This document shows positions 1-13,400 of a DNA stretch of 39,069 nucleotides, piece after piece. The position numbers were made by a program, and so were the translations under genes. The stretch is from Gnetum montanum (Eukaryota; Streptophyta; Gnetopsida; Gnetales; Gnetaceae). Within the stretch, counting starts at the first letter, position 1; each line of letters opens with the position of its first letter. The stretch covers positions 328,366 to 367,434 of the forward strand of contig MNCI01010451.1 of the NCBI GenBank assembly GCA_015680685.1. The letters are read 5' to 3'. The notes beneath the pieces were generated by a model, which was given only the letters and a program-made list of their open reading frames with translations, made no database searches and was not told where the DNA came from.

Positions 1-480
1 TGGTTACCAAACGCTAGTCGTTGCTAGGATCACCACGTGTAACGCACGTGCTCGAAGCGGTCGTACTGAGGCACTCAACTAGGAGAGAAGGGTTAAGAGA
101 GATTTAATTCCTAATAAAGCATGTCAATGATAAACAATACATAACAATAAATAAAATCCTAATTAGCCTATTCCATGCACTGCAAGGTTTATCCAAGAAG
201 CTTGTCTTTATTGCCGTACACAAACTTGTGTTCAGGTACAATGTTTGCTCGAATAAAGATCCGTTCACTTTAGGACTCCTATTGCAGACACATGGAAAAT
301 ATTCTATCTCTGGAATGATCAATCTGCCAGAGTTTCACTACGGTCTAAGCCTAGGATGAGAAACAAGGGAGAGCCGCCTCTTATTTATAGATATGATGAC
401 GCACTGCGGGGACGACGCGATATCGCAGGGATGCAATATCGCGGCCCATGCGATATCGCGTCCCATCACAAACTTACTAG
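1..480 (-). mobile_element. Probable LTR fragment of an unidentified retrotransposon
   Basis: No protein is visible here. Read on the minus strand, a block of short GCGATATCGC palindromes (459-417) is followed by a TATA-like box TATAAATAA (389-381) and then unique sequence to the window edge. This is the order expected of U3, promoter and R/U5 in an LTR, and it resembles the palindromes-then-TATA layout of the LTRs of the large gypsy element in this window, although the sequences differ. The left end is cut by the window, so no terminal TG/CA or target duplication can be checked. It could instead be unrelated promoter-like DNA. Confidence 0.35.
417..459. repeat. Three GCGATATCGC-type palindromes
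   Basis: Two perfect copies of the 10-base palindrome GCGATATCGC (417-426, 450-459) flank a one-base variant (433-442). They sit just upstream, on the minus strand, of a TATA-like box, so they may be promoter elements of the LTR fragment. Confidence 0.6.
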
Positions 481-715
481 GAAATGATTAAGCATCTTTA
501 TTATACTTAGTTAAAGTATAATATCCTATAGAGGTAAAGGGGTTTAGGTTCGGGCTTGGGTGTAATTGCTTGAAAAAAGGTTAGGCTTTTGCCTGGATCC
601 TACTTGGTAAAATGAGCATCCAACCTCCACGTGATCACCTATCTTTAAGCTTTAGAGATTAAATATGACAATCATATAAAAAGTATAATCTAGATCATCC
701 TTATTATCTCGATGG

Positions 716-837
716 TAATATTAATCTAGTGATAAAATTATTGAAATCTAAAAACTTCAAATAATAAGTTTTAATTCCAGTAATGTTAAGCTAGTGATAA
801 AATTCTTGAAATTTAAAAACTTAAAATAATAAGTTGG
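716..837. repeat. AT-rich tandem duplication, period 65 bases
   Basis: Two copies of an AT-rich unit start at 716 and 781 with a handful of differences; each contains CTAGTGATAAAAT and AATAATAAGTT. The pair lies just upstream of the first exon of the host gene and downstream of a TATAAAA-like string near 675, so it may fall in the promoter or 5' untranslated region. No function can be assigned. Confidence 0.7.
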
Positions 838-983
838 ATTCATTTCCAAGAAGCGATGCTAAGTTATAAACTTTACAAGCCGCCTGAAATATAATATTTT
901 GCTTCTGTTCAACTCCTGTCAAGGAAGCAAGCATTTGGAATTGAAACTGCCGCTCTGTGACAACGCGCACGTGCGCAACATCA

Positions 984-1445
984 ATGAAATCAGCTCCGAT
1001 GGATTTTGTAGAAGCTTCTGTCAGCATTTCGCCTTCCCCTACCCACAGTTCGAAAAGCGACATGAAGAATCAGGACAGCGATCCAGCGGCCCGGTAAGGA
1101 ATACTTCCTTGATTGGAGCAATGAATTATCGATGTTTTTTGTCTGTGTCATTGAGATCACTAAAATGATTATGATTTGTTATGGTTATTTATCGATGCTT
1201 GATTGAAATTGTTTATTTTCGAAAAACTCTTACATACTCAGTTTGAAGGTATCGTTGAAATGAAAGACATGTTAATGGGGTCTTCAGTTTTCTCTTTTTC
1301 CAGGCCTTCTTCCATACCTTCGAGTCCAGATTCCACCGTACGGTCATTCGGGACTGCTGGCCACGATGATGATGTAGCCGTCATTCAGAAGACCAATGAA
1401 GTGGAAGACTCGAGGCCCTCTACTTCCAGGATTTCAGAGGTCCAG
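984..1445 (+). CDS. Host gene exons 1-2: N-terminal low-complexity region
   Basis: Exon 1 (984-1093) encodes a Ser/Pro-rich start containing MDFVEASVSISPSPT and ends at donor CCCG|GTAAGG in phase 2. Exon 2 (1304-1445) follows acceptor TTTTTCCAG and encodes a Ser/Asp/Glu-rich stretch ending SEVQ before donor CAG|GTTGCC; GAG|GTCCAG, six bases earlier, keeps the same phase. Disordered N-termini of this kind precede the GRAM domain in plant VAD1-like proteins. Upstream, the frame is open only back to a TGA about 50 bases before ATG 984. Homology here is weak, so these exons rest on splice signals and phase. Confidence 0.65.
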
Positions 1446-4400
1446 GTTGCCCAATATTAATTTTTTTTCACTCCTCTTTGTCCACTACAATTTTCGTGGA
1501 GATATCGTATAAATTAAATGCAGTAGTGCTAAGAAACCTTCTACTTTTCTAGAAGACACGGGCCAAAAATAGAAAATACCTTTTGTTGTTAAAAAATATG
1601 TTAGGTCAAAAACTTTTTAAAAAAATTCTTACGCACGGGGTATTATAAACAGTTACAGATACATTATATTCAAAGGTTTCATTTTAAAGGTATACTCGAG
1701 GGATCCTAATAGTTTGAAACAAGATATGGTATTTAAAAAATATAAAATTACACGAGTACTTGAACATTTAATCAAAATTGCTTAAATTGAGACAATTTTA
1801 CCATACAAGACTGGTTTGGGTTACATTTTAAATAACCAACACTTTCTTAATAGTTAATATTATCAGGTCCACAATTTGGAAGAGCAAGAAACATGGTGGT
1901 GCAGGGACAAAGAACAATATGCTATTTAAAATAAGAAAAATATGGTTCAAGGGATACCATTGAAGTGGAAACTAAAAGGATATACTGATGTGCAGAATGG
2001 CAAATGTATCAAAATCCAATGTATAGCCAAAGCTAAATATAAAGCTTTAGACAGTTTTTAGAAGGAGATAGGAATAGTGGAGGGGAGAAATCTCTATACA
2101 CATTTGCAAAGATCAAAAACAAAAAACATGCAAAGATATTGCCCATGGACCATCTTAAATGCATAAGGAAGCAGATGAAAGAATTTTGTTAACTAAACAA
2201 ATTAATTTTGGAGATATGAAAAATTATTTCAAAAATTATGACATCCAAAATTTTCAAGAGAGGAGATCCAAGAAGGCAAGCCAAATTTAGGAATGGTCAA
2301 TCAATTTTCCTTCTTTAAAGTGAAAACTACCTTATCTAAAATTAAAAATGACAAAGCTGCTGGACCCAATGCCATTCCTTCAGAAGCCTAGAATACTATG
2401 GGAGACACAATAGTTACATGGCTTAAATAATTATTTAACAAAATATTGAAGGATTGAAAAATGATTAAAAACAAGAAAGAACACTTTTATTCCCATCTAC
2501 AAGAGCAAAGGAGATGTGAAAAGTGTGCAAATTATCAAAGAGTTAAGATTATGTGCCATACTACGAAACTGTGAGAGAGAGTCATAGAGCAGTATTGTAG
2601 ACACAAATCAACAGTATCAGAAAATCAATTTGAATTTATGTCAAGGAGATAGCTTACTGGTTTTTTTTACAAGATAATTAACAAAGAAGTTTAAAAAACA
2701 TAGGAAAAATCTATATATGTACTTCATTCACTTGGAAAAACCAAAGAAGTGTATGATAGAGTACCCAAAGATATTATTTAATGGGCATCATAGAGGAAGA
2801 TAATCCTTGATAAATATATTAAAGAGATTCAAGACATGTATGAAGGAACTACTACTAGAATTAGAATAACAAGTGGAATAACTTTGGATTTTTATGTCAA
2901 GGGTTTGCATGCTTAGGCCATACTTGTTTTCTATTGTGATGAAATGTTTGTTTCTGTTAATTGCTCCTATTGCTGGGTCCATGGGTTTTTTCAATTCTTC
3001 TATCTGAAAACAAATGTTCTTGGCAGTTGCATTGTTTAAAATCTGCAGCTGATTTTTACCCTTGAATTTAATTTCTGAGCTAAGCACAAATAGGCAGATG
3101 GTGTGGTGTCCCTCTGTGAGAACCTGATTAGATTTGAAATCAGATCAGATCAGATTTTCTTTATTTTTATATTATCCTCTGATTAACCACTGATCAATTG
3201 TTCCTCACAATTAATTGTGATTTAAAATGAAATAATTGCCCATCATAGTCTTCAAAAATCTAACTTTGAAAGTAAAAAATAACAAATTTGCCACTGTTTA
3301 ACGTGAAAACAGAGAATGTGATTATAGAACTGGATCAATTTGCACTTTGTGCCTTCCACTTTTATGATCTTTGAACTGCATCTGCCTTGGCAATCACATT
3401 GCCATTCAAGCTGATAGGCTATTTCAAGATTCAAAAATCAAACTTGTACAGGTACAAACATGTAGTCTGGCATTTGGCATTTGTGCTGACCTCACCAGAA
3501 TCTTGCATCTGCATTTGTAACCTTGCTGTTGTCCTTTAGTAAATTTTAATTTTATTTTGAAGCTTTGTACTCTAAATCAATGTTTTTTGTGTTGTTTTAT
3601 AATGTATTGTAACCATGCATTTTTTGAATGTAAGGTTGACAACTTAATTCTAAAAGATATAAAAGATGTATGAATAAGCACATTTTTTAGTATGGTTTAT
3701 TGATGGAGATAACCTAAAATTTGTTTTATTTACAGAAAATTCATGTTTATTTTTTGAATTTTTGTATATTTTGTCAATTTTATGTGTGATTTTCACAATT
3801 TGTGTCTGATTTTTCTAATTCAATCTTTAAGGAGGGTTTAATCCATATTTTCTAAAACTATGAATACTTGAAGTACCTTTGGTAAAAATCTCATGTATTG
3901 CTGTTTTTTTAAGAAAATTTGATGAATGAAATAAGAGCAAAAAATATTCTAGATATGGGCAATTGCAGGTCAATGCATAAAGAAATGATTACCATCCTCT
4001 CAAGCATTCGTAAAAGAACACATTTGTTAACTAGTATCTAGCCTTGTATCATCAAGTTATGTATCATTAAAATGTTTTGCATTCATGGCATTTCAAAGAA
4101 CACATGAACTTTAGGAATGAGGCCTATAACCAAGCCTCACCACGTCACACATTTAATGTTTCTGGTACAAGTAGAAAAAGGTATGGTGTAGGAGACCTTC
4201 TTCAAGAGCTCAAAACCGTAGAGCATATAATTCAAAAACATTTCACCTGTAGCTGGTCATTCTTGTACAAGATTTACTGTCTGTTGACAGTGTTAAATCT
4301 GTGAGAATAAAACTTGTTTTGCTTCATGTAATCACGATACTATTCTTTGTTTTCTCTAGAATGTACTTGTGAACTAGAATAAGTAATGGCATTCTTGCAA

Positions 4401-7400
4401 TACTTCATCATAAGCAACATTAGTCAACTGGTAGTGAAATTGAAATTGCATTCAGTATTTCTGGTGGTCTTTAATAAGTGTGTGATGTTAAATGGACATA
4501 TACAGTAGTTTAAATGTTTTTTTTGTAATGTTGTTTTAGGTAGTTTAGATTGCTTTCTATACTTCAACTTTTTTCCCTGTAACTGTTTATTTACCAGCAG
4601 GTTCTTTTGCTATTGAACAGCCGTTTGCAGAATCAAGAAGTGAAGAGTACCGTCATTTGTTTCATTTGCCACCAGAAGAGGCTAGTCTTTTAAACACACT
4701 TGGTTGTATCTCATTTAAAATTTTAAAATAAGATTCTTATATTGAAGCACATAAATAGTTTGTTTGGGTAGTATTAACAGAAGGAATTAATAAAATGGTC
4801 TGTTTAAGGGAGTCATGGTACATTGATGTTACTTGTAATCTCAGTTTGATTGACTTTAATTTTAGATATTTCTTTAGAGAAAGTTTCATTACTAAGTTCA
4901 ATCTAAAAGTTATTTTAAAAATCTCTAATGTGTGTTTCATGCACATCTTAAAAATATTTACCATACAAAATAGGTGTATAGAGCTAATGTTGTTTAACAA
5001 CAAGAAAAGTAACTTGTTAATGAAACTGAAACTAAATGTATTTAATTACATTCACTAAAACCCTCTTGGATCTGTTAGAGCACACTAGTTTTAGAAGTCC
5101 TTTTACAAAATTTGTTTGTAACTTCATGTTGCTTACTAGACTTGTATGTGAGTTGGGGTTTCTATGTCAAGAGTCAAGACAATAAATTGTGACCTAGCAA
5201 CTGGCAGTTTGCTAGCAATAGCTGGCGAAACTAATTTTTTAACTATAAAATGGTGAACAATTGGCTGTGACAAGGTTGCAATTCTTGCCATGCTCAGTAG
5301 CCTGCCGAATCTACATCCAACATTCAAAAAGACCTACACAAGGCACCATTAACTCCTATACATTCCCTATTACTCAAAAACATTAAATGAGGATCTGAAA
5401 ACATCAGAGGGTGTGGTCATTTCCTCATCATCTTCCCCATGCTTAACAAAAGACGCGTGGAATTTTCAGCATTAGACCTCTTTTGGTATTAAGTTGCCAC
5501 AAATCCAAATCAAACTCATGGTCCCAAGCCACTCAACTAGAATTCTTAGGCTCCTGATTATCCCAATCGAGTACTCATATCTTTTTTGCCTCTTGTGCTG
5601 TTAGTTTGTGTAGCGACCGAAAACGTCGGCGGCTGGAAAACACCGAGAGGTCATCGGTCGTCGACAGTCTTAACCCCGTTTCCGCGGGAGGGCCGTGCTG
5701 GATAGAATGGAAACGGGGCACCCTAAATGGTCTGGTCGATCAGACAGGGACTTAGTTGGTGTTAATATAACCTTTTGCAACCAAATAATTTGAAAATGAG
5801 ACTGATAGCGCGAAGTAATGCTTAAATGTAAAAGGGACAGAAAATAATGTAAAATGCAATAATAAGCAGGAGACAAAGTAAAATGCAGTTAGAAAAAATG
5901 TACCGCTTCGAAGCTACGACTTCGCTCTGTCAAGGTGGATACAATCGGTTGCACAGTGCTGAGAAGTGTAGAGATCCCGAGAGTAACCAAGATGTGTAGA
6001 GCAAGACGGCTGTGTGCTTGAACGTGGACTCAGGCGTTAACAATGCAAAGTACTACCAAGGTGGTAGAAAAGGGCAGAACAAAATGTCAACTGAGAGTGC
6101 TAACTGTTTACAATGTCAAACAGAAAGCTTACAATGCTCAAGGTTACAGTGCTAAGTTTTTTGCTTGTCAGCCAACAAAATTGTTAGCCAACCAAATTGC
6201 CAAAAAATCCGACTCCGACCAAATTGCCAAAAAGCCAACCCTTCGAGCGTTGCTCATTGGGGTATTTATAGGACCAAGGGCGCGTGAAAGATGCGGTTTG
6301 GACGCCATGTGCCCTGGGCTTATGCTGACCTATCTATGCTGTACGTGCCTGCATTACCGTTGGGCGGGTCTGCCATGCCGTAATTACAAGCCTACCACAC
6401 TGTAATTGCGCTGTCAGAGCAACGGTGTGATTAGGTGGAGTGCATTGATGTAGCGTAACTGCTTGCCACACTTTGCTATGCTTTGTAGCATAGCATGTTT
6501 GGCGTATCGTAGCATCTTGCTATGCTTTGTAGCATAGCATGTTTGGCGTATCGTAGCATCTTGTTACGCTGTGCTACGTTACGCAGCGTAGCGTAGCCGT
6601 CGGTTCGAAGCAAAAAATTTGCGTTGTGTCCCGCTGCATGCATTGGAAACCGTTGAAGTGTGCTGACTATTTATTGCATATTTGTTACGCTATGCTACGC
6701 TACGTAGCGTATCATAGAGTAGCAGCTGTCCTTAGTGGCAAAAAACATCACCAATCTGCAAACTTTGCCTTTTGCACTGCGAAGCTTGCGAACTTGTTGA
6801 TCCCACCCTTTGAGATGCCTTCTGTCACTTTCGCAGAATTGCTACGCCTTGCTGCGCCATGTAGCTTAGCGTAGTGTAGCGGCCAACATGGCCTGCTTCT
6901 TGCCAAGTTTGTCGCTTTCTGACGGAAGGAGACATTGCTGAAGGACTTGAAGTCGGGCGAGGGGACTGACCGTCTAGTTTTTGCTACGCTGTGCTGTGCT
7001 GTGTGGCATAGCATAGCGTAGCACTGCGCTTCTGCAAACGTCTTCTGAAGTTTGCTACGCTATATAGTGTAGCATAGTGTAGCAAAACTCCTTGACTTAG
7101 AAAACTTGCTGAAGCGTTTTGCGTGTTTTGAACACTGCCAACAATTCCACGCACCGCTCCTAAGTGCGCTGTCGACTGGACGAACTACTCAGGTGGGCAG
7201 GCTGGAGAATCCGTTTAGCCTATTGACACCTGGGGTAGAAATCCTGCCGAACTGGACAGTTTGAACATCAGAGCATCCATCTCCTGAAGAACTGCTGTAA
7301 CGCTGCGCGCATTGCAAAGACCTGGTGAAGCAAGCATGCCTTCAAATTTTGGGGTGTNGAAGTTCTTCAGGAGATGGATGCTCTGATGTTCAAACTGTCC

Positions 7401-10400
7401 AGTTCAGNAAGAATACGAAACACCACGGAAGACACGATGCTAACGTTGCTGCTTGGTGATCGTCAAGACGTTGCTTGGCTGCACTTGAGAGTGTTGCATT
7501 GGTTTTTGCATGGGGAAAGTGCAAAGCAGGGAGGAAGGAGGTTCAGGAAAAGGGTAAAGATGAGGCTTAGCAGAGTCCCTCGTCGGAGTGTTCGTGAGGG
7601 AGTCATTCGTGTTTTCATCTTTGCTTTCGCTGACCTTCAACCTCTTGTAGGACAAGTGTTTCTTTCCCAGGATGAGTTGTGTTACATCCGTGTGGGGGTT
7701 TTGACCTGCCTACAGATGCTTCCCATGCGGCGAGCTATGTTACACACGTCATGGAATTTGCACTTTGAAGTAGCCAAGCTAGTCGAGGCACTCACTTCGC
7801 CACACCGTAGCATTTGCTGCTATGGCAAGACGTGCTTTTGGCCACACCCTGTAAGCATGATGGAAAGCGAAACAACCATGATGCAAAGCGAGGGCAAAAG
7901 TCTTGCTTGCTGCAGACGTTGTTGAAGCTCTTGGACATCCGTGTTGGTGCACGATGTCCAAAGTAGGAAGGCCAGCAGCGGCCTTGGCAGCATTGGCGTG
8001 GCGGAGCCGACGTCGGAGGCGTCGGGGAGTTGCTGTGAGTGCAGATGCTCTGAAATCCCTGCCAAAGGCATGCATTCTCAGTTCAGCTATGGGATCAACT
8101 ACCACATAGCTAAACATCGTGCGAGCCCAGGCATCGGCAGGGAGTTGGAGGGTAACAATATTGTGGCTGGGCCACAATACTACTGGAACTCTAGCGGTGA
8201 GCATTGGCCAAGGAACTACCGTCAGGGCGGTGGGCCTTGGCGAAGGTAGGTCCGGAAGGCCAGTGCGATGTCATACGACATCTCCGGAGGGTCAGCACGA
8301 TGCCAAGGGTGACAGTGTCGCGTACGTTCCAGATCGTATTCTCATTGTGTCGTGAACTGCGTTCTGGAGCTACAATGTCCCACCCCCATGTCGGCACTGC
8401 GCATGCTCGTTCGATGTGTACTTGGCGTAGATGCACACTAGGGACATGATGCGAACCCAGTTTAAGGTTCTGGTAAATTGTGTGCTGGGTTAGGGTCCCA
8501 GTGGACCGCTGTGCTAGTTTAAGGTCCCAACAGACTGTACATGCCAGTTTAATGTCATAGCGGACGTGCCGTGCTAGTTTATAGTCATAGCAGACTAGTT
8601 GTGCTAGTTTTACGTCGTAGCGGATGGTCGTTGCTAGTTTATCGTCATAGCGGACGCTGCTTGTTGCCGCCAGTTTAACGTCGTAGCGGACGTTGCTTGT
8701 TGTGTTCATGCTTCAGATGTAGTACGGCTTGAGGTATGAGTGATTCATCGGGTTGGCGAACTCGTTGCCGTCCATGTCCGAAAAGGCTCCATTCCCGAAG
8801 GCTTTAGTGACCATGTAAAGGCCTTCCTAGTTGGCTGAGAATTTGCTCACATGCTCACGGGCAACCTTGAGGACAAGGTCTTCCTTTTGTACTGGCCGTT
8901 GATGCGGGTCTGCACGGTGCTTTTGCTGTTGCTTGCTCTGGTAGTGCTCTATGCGGCTCAGCGTTTGCGCGTGCTCCTCCTCTATTGAGTCGAGGTCGAT
9001 GATCCGTGACTTGTTGTTCTAGGCTTCGCTTACGACATCGGATAGGATTATCCGAGTGATGGTACCTGCAACTCAAGAGGCAACACAGCTTCAGATCCAT
9101 AAACGAGACTGTAAGGAGTCTTACTTGTCGCGATCTTGCATGTTGTTCAGTAGGCCCATAGAACGTAGAAGATTTGCTCGTGCCACCGCCTCTTGCTGTT
9201 GCTAAGCATCCGCTTTAGCAAGTTGATGATGGACTTATTTGTAGCCTCCACTTGTCCGTTCGCTTGTGGGTAATACGGGGAGGAGAATGATTGCCTGATG
9301 CCTAGATTGCTGCAGAAGGTTCGGGTTTCTGTACTACTGAATTGTGGTTCGTTGTCGGTTACAATAGTCATCGGAAGCCCAAACCTTGTCACGATGTTGT
9401 CTAGGATGAAGTGGTAGATTTGCTGAGACATCGTCTTCCTCAAGGGGATAGCTTCCACCCATTAGTAAAATACTCAGTGGCGGTGATAATGAAGCTATGC
9501 CCTGCGGAGGACTTAGACGTGATAGGTCCTATGAGGTGTAGTCCCCATCCTTGGAAAGGCCACGTGATCTGCGTTGGGTGCAGCTCTGTAGGTGAACCGT
9601 GTATGAGATTTGCGTATCTCTAGCACGTGTCGCACGTCCTGACTTTTGACAGACAGTCACGCTCCATATGGGGCCAATAGTACCCTAGGCGTCTGATTTT
9701 CGCAGCCATAGCCCTAGGTGCTATGTGTCCACCACATAGTCCCTCATGCACTTCATTAATTACCCTCTATGCCTGCTTCTCACCCACGCATGCCAGCAAT
9801 ATCTCGTCATAGGAGCGTCGGCATAGGGCATCATTTCCCATGAGCGTATATTGCCAAGCGCGCTTACGGATTGCATCTCTCTGGGCAGATGTCAGTCCGC
9901 TTGGGGGTTCGCTGTGTTGTAGGTAGGCTTTAATGTTAGCGTACCACTCCTGGGTATCCGCAGCATTGATAAAGGCCACGTGTCCCGCCTGAGTGATGGG
10001 CTCAATACATTCAGCAATCGAAGTCAGCAAATTTGCGAATGAGTGTGGTGGAATATTTAATGCAAGGGTGGCTAAGGCGTCTGCTACGGTGTTCTCGTTG
10101 CGTGGCACGTGTTGCACATTTGTGGTTGCAAATTGCTTAAGCAGGCTTTGTGCTAGATTGCAGTAGGGTTGCAGGTGCGTAGCTTTGCAGGCATAGACCT
10201 CGGTGATTTGATTCATAACTACCGCGGATTGCCAAGTGTTGTATGCGTAGTGTTTGGGCAGTTGAGAGGCCTTTGAGTAGCCCTTCATACTCTGCCACAT
10301 TGTTGGTATAGGGGAACATAAAACGATAAGCAAATGGGTGCATTTCCCAGAGGGGAACATAATGATGGCAGCTGCACTACCTCCTTGCACGGTTGAAGCA

Positions 10401-13400
10401 CCATCGATGTGTAAAGTAGCTTCTAGGTGCGATGGGACGATGTTGATAGTGCCAAAATGCTTGTTTGGGAATTCGGGATCTATGGTTGCGTGGTTGTCGA
10501 CGGGTGAGGCCATAAGTTGTGTTGCTATGGCTTGACCCTTAGTCGACGACTGGCTTACATAGTGTAGGTCGAACTTTGCGGTTATTGCTTTCCATCGGGC
10601 TATCCGGCTACTTTCATACAGGTTGTTAGTGATAGCCCGGAGTATGTTGCTTTTGCAAATGATGTTAATTGTACTACGAAACAGGTAGTGCCTCCACTTT
10701 TTTAACGCAAACACTAAGGCAAGGCAATTCCTCTCCACTTTGTTGTATTTTGCCTCATGTGCTATTAATGCATGACTCAGATCCGTCGTCTCATTTCTGA
10801 CATAGCAGTGTTGCGATAGATGTGTCAGAGGTGGCAAGGTAGATGAAGAAAGGCTTATCCCTCTGTGGTGGATGCACAGTTGGAAGGTGCGAAAGCTCTT
10901 CCTTCAAGTCATCGAAGGCTTGTTGACACTGGGTTGTCCACTCGAAGTTAACCGCTTTCTTTAGAAGATGTTGCATAGGGTGTAACTTATCAGTTAACTT
11001 TGCTATAAACCTTCGGATGAACTGTACCCTACCTTGCAACCCACGTAGCTCCTTAAGGTTTGTAGGAGGTGCCAGGTTGACGATGGCCTTAACTTTGTCA
11101 GGGTCCACCCGTATTCTGGTCTTCGATACTATGAACCCTAACATGCGTCCGGTTTTCACCCCAAAGACACACTTCTTAGGGTTAAGGCGCAGATCATGCA
11201 TTTGACAACACTTAAGGACTACCCCTAGATTGCGTGGGTGATCAACTAACTCCTTGGACTTGACTGCTATATCATCCACGTAGTCATTTAACGTTTTTAG
11301 GATGTAGTCGCTGAAGATGTAAGTCATGGCTTGTTGGTAGGTTGACCCAGCGTTCTGGAGCCCAAAAGGCATCATGGTGTAACAAAAGGTACCCCATGGG
11401 GTCATGAAGGTTGTTGTTAGCTGATGCTCTGGGTTGATGCGAATTTGGTTGTAGCCGGAGAAACCATCCATGAAGGATAGCAGGGCATGGTCGGCCGTAG
11501 TGTCGATGAGTTGATTGATGCTTAGAAGTGGGAAATCATCTTTGATCGTTGCTTTGTTCAGATCCCAGAAGTCTATACAGATTCGTATTCCTCCCGTTTT
11601 CTTAAAAACCACAACGATGTCGGACACCCATTCCGAAAAATCAACAGCGTGGATGAAACCAACTTGGTATAGCTTGGTGATTTCATCTCTCACAGCTAGT
11701 GCAATTTCTGGTTTGATCTTACGAGCTTTTTGCTTGACTGCCTTCATGCGCGGGTCTAGGACGATGTTATGCTGTATCAGCCTCGGATCTAAACCTGGCA
11801 TATCACTGTATGACCATGTGAAGACTTTGATGTTGTCTTGTAGAATCTTGGCTATGTTTTCGTGCGTCTGCGCGTCTAGGAGGGAGCTAAGTTTTAACGT
11901 TTCTACTTCCCCCTTGGACGTGATCACAGGCGTCTCGACGAGAGGGTCCTCAGTTACATCCTTGGCCTCCAAATCTAGAGTTTGGACCAGATGCTCGGGC
12001 TAGTCTGGGGATGTTTCTAAAGATGCTATGGTGCTAGCTTCCCCAGTTGATCAGGTCGGGGTTCAATTGTCTCGCGAGCTTGCCATGTGGACCTGCTAAA
12101 GCTAAAGACATGGAGAGATCGCGATGGATTTCCATTTTTTGCTTAACCTGTCAAGATGAGATGAAAGCCTGGTTAAGAGGCACCTGTTGGTAGTAATTGT
12201 GTATAACGAAAACTTGCAAAACAATAACGAGATGTAACTAGCGAAGTATGATGTAAAGATTAAAATTTTGCCAGTTTAAAGTCATGGCGAACCGCTATGG
12301 CATGGAGATGCAGAGCTGCTAAAATAGGAAATGTAAAACTGTCGATGCGAAAACGTGAAACTACTAGTTTAGCGTCATTGTGGACTGCAAATGTATAACA
12401 GATCGAAACTGCTAGTTTAAGGTCTTTTCGGACCGTTAAAGTCGCTGCTACACTAGGATTGCTAGTTTAAGGTCTTTTCGGATCGGTAACGAGAGTGGGA
12501 CGCTATGCTAAAAATGCTAGTTTAAGGTCCTTTTCGGACTGCGAAAGTTACAACTGCGTTGGGGTTGCTAGTTTAAGGTCTTTTCGGACTTGTAAAGAAA
12601 ATTATATATTTTTTTTGTTTTTTGGGAAAGCAAGCAGTTAGCTTGAAGCGTGTCAAGGTTTTAATGCCAACAGTGCTACGATGTCGTGGCGAGCATGCTA
12701 CGCTGTATGGCGCACTCCGCATTAAACGGAGAGAGAGAGCGGCAAGTTTCCCTTTTTCACCATTATGGCCATAAATAGGGATTAGACCTTGGTAAGCTTG
12801 TCATTCTCATCGTAAGAGCACAGAGCCCATATTCGGAGCACAAAGTGATTTCGGAACGTAGAGCGATTGTGCTAATAGAGAGTAAGGTGATTTTTTGCAT
12901 CGCGACAAGGAAAAGTCTGCAAGCAGGACGATGGCTCCAAAGAAGGAACGTACTCTCTTGGCACTCGCAAAGGTTTAGGAGGTGAAGAAAACTCTGGGGC
13001 ACATGACACAAGCGCGTGTCGCGGCGCGGGAGGACACGCCGTTAACCTAGTAGGCTGCTATGCTTCCTTTGCTTCCTTGTAATTCTGTTATCATTTTTTT
13101 TTGTGTTTTCTGTCATCGCGTAGTCGTTGTTTTGGCCTTTGCACCATTGCTATTGCCGTTTCGGCCACGGCGGATGCATAAACGCTATGCCATCATTGCA
13201 TGTAAGGTCACCTAAACCGCCACCGCTGCGGTTGTCATAACCGCGGGGGGTTTGGACAGTTTAAGTTACTTGGCTTTCGAATGGCGTAGCGTAGGACCCT
13301 CAGGAGGGTTGGGCCATGCGTGGTGTGACAGTGCGACACGTGTTTTGTCAGGCCATATTGTTGATCGCCCTGTTACGGTTAATTGCTCTGTTGCTACGCT

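Larger units (their letters stand above)
5609..7232 (-). repeat. 3' LTR of the gypsy element
   Basis: It starts at TGTAGCGACCG and is alignable over its length with 22210-23761. Read on the minus strand it holds a U3 with palindromes, a TATA box at 6270-6263, and R/U5 to 5609, ending in CA. The inner end is uncertain because the other LTR runs into N at the matching point; 7232 is only the last base that can be compared. A 44-base tandem duplication (6475-6562) is present here but not in the other copy. Confidence 0.85.

Noticed and set aside
7374-7925. 183-codon plus-strand frame after the 3' LTR
   Set aside because: It runs through ambiguous bases and the inverted repeat, matches no family, and lies in the untranslated region of the element.
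8456-8705. CRISPR-like array
   Set aside because: Units are degenerate, spacers are not unique, and it sits inside a plant retrotransposon.
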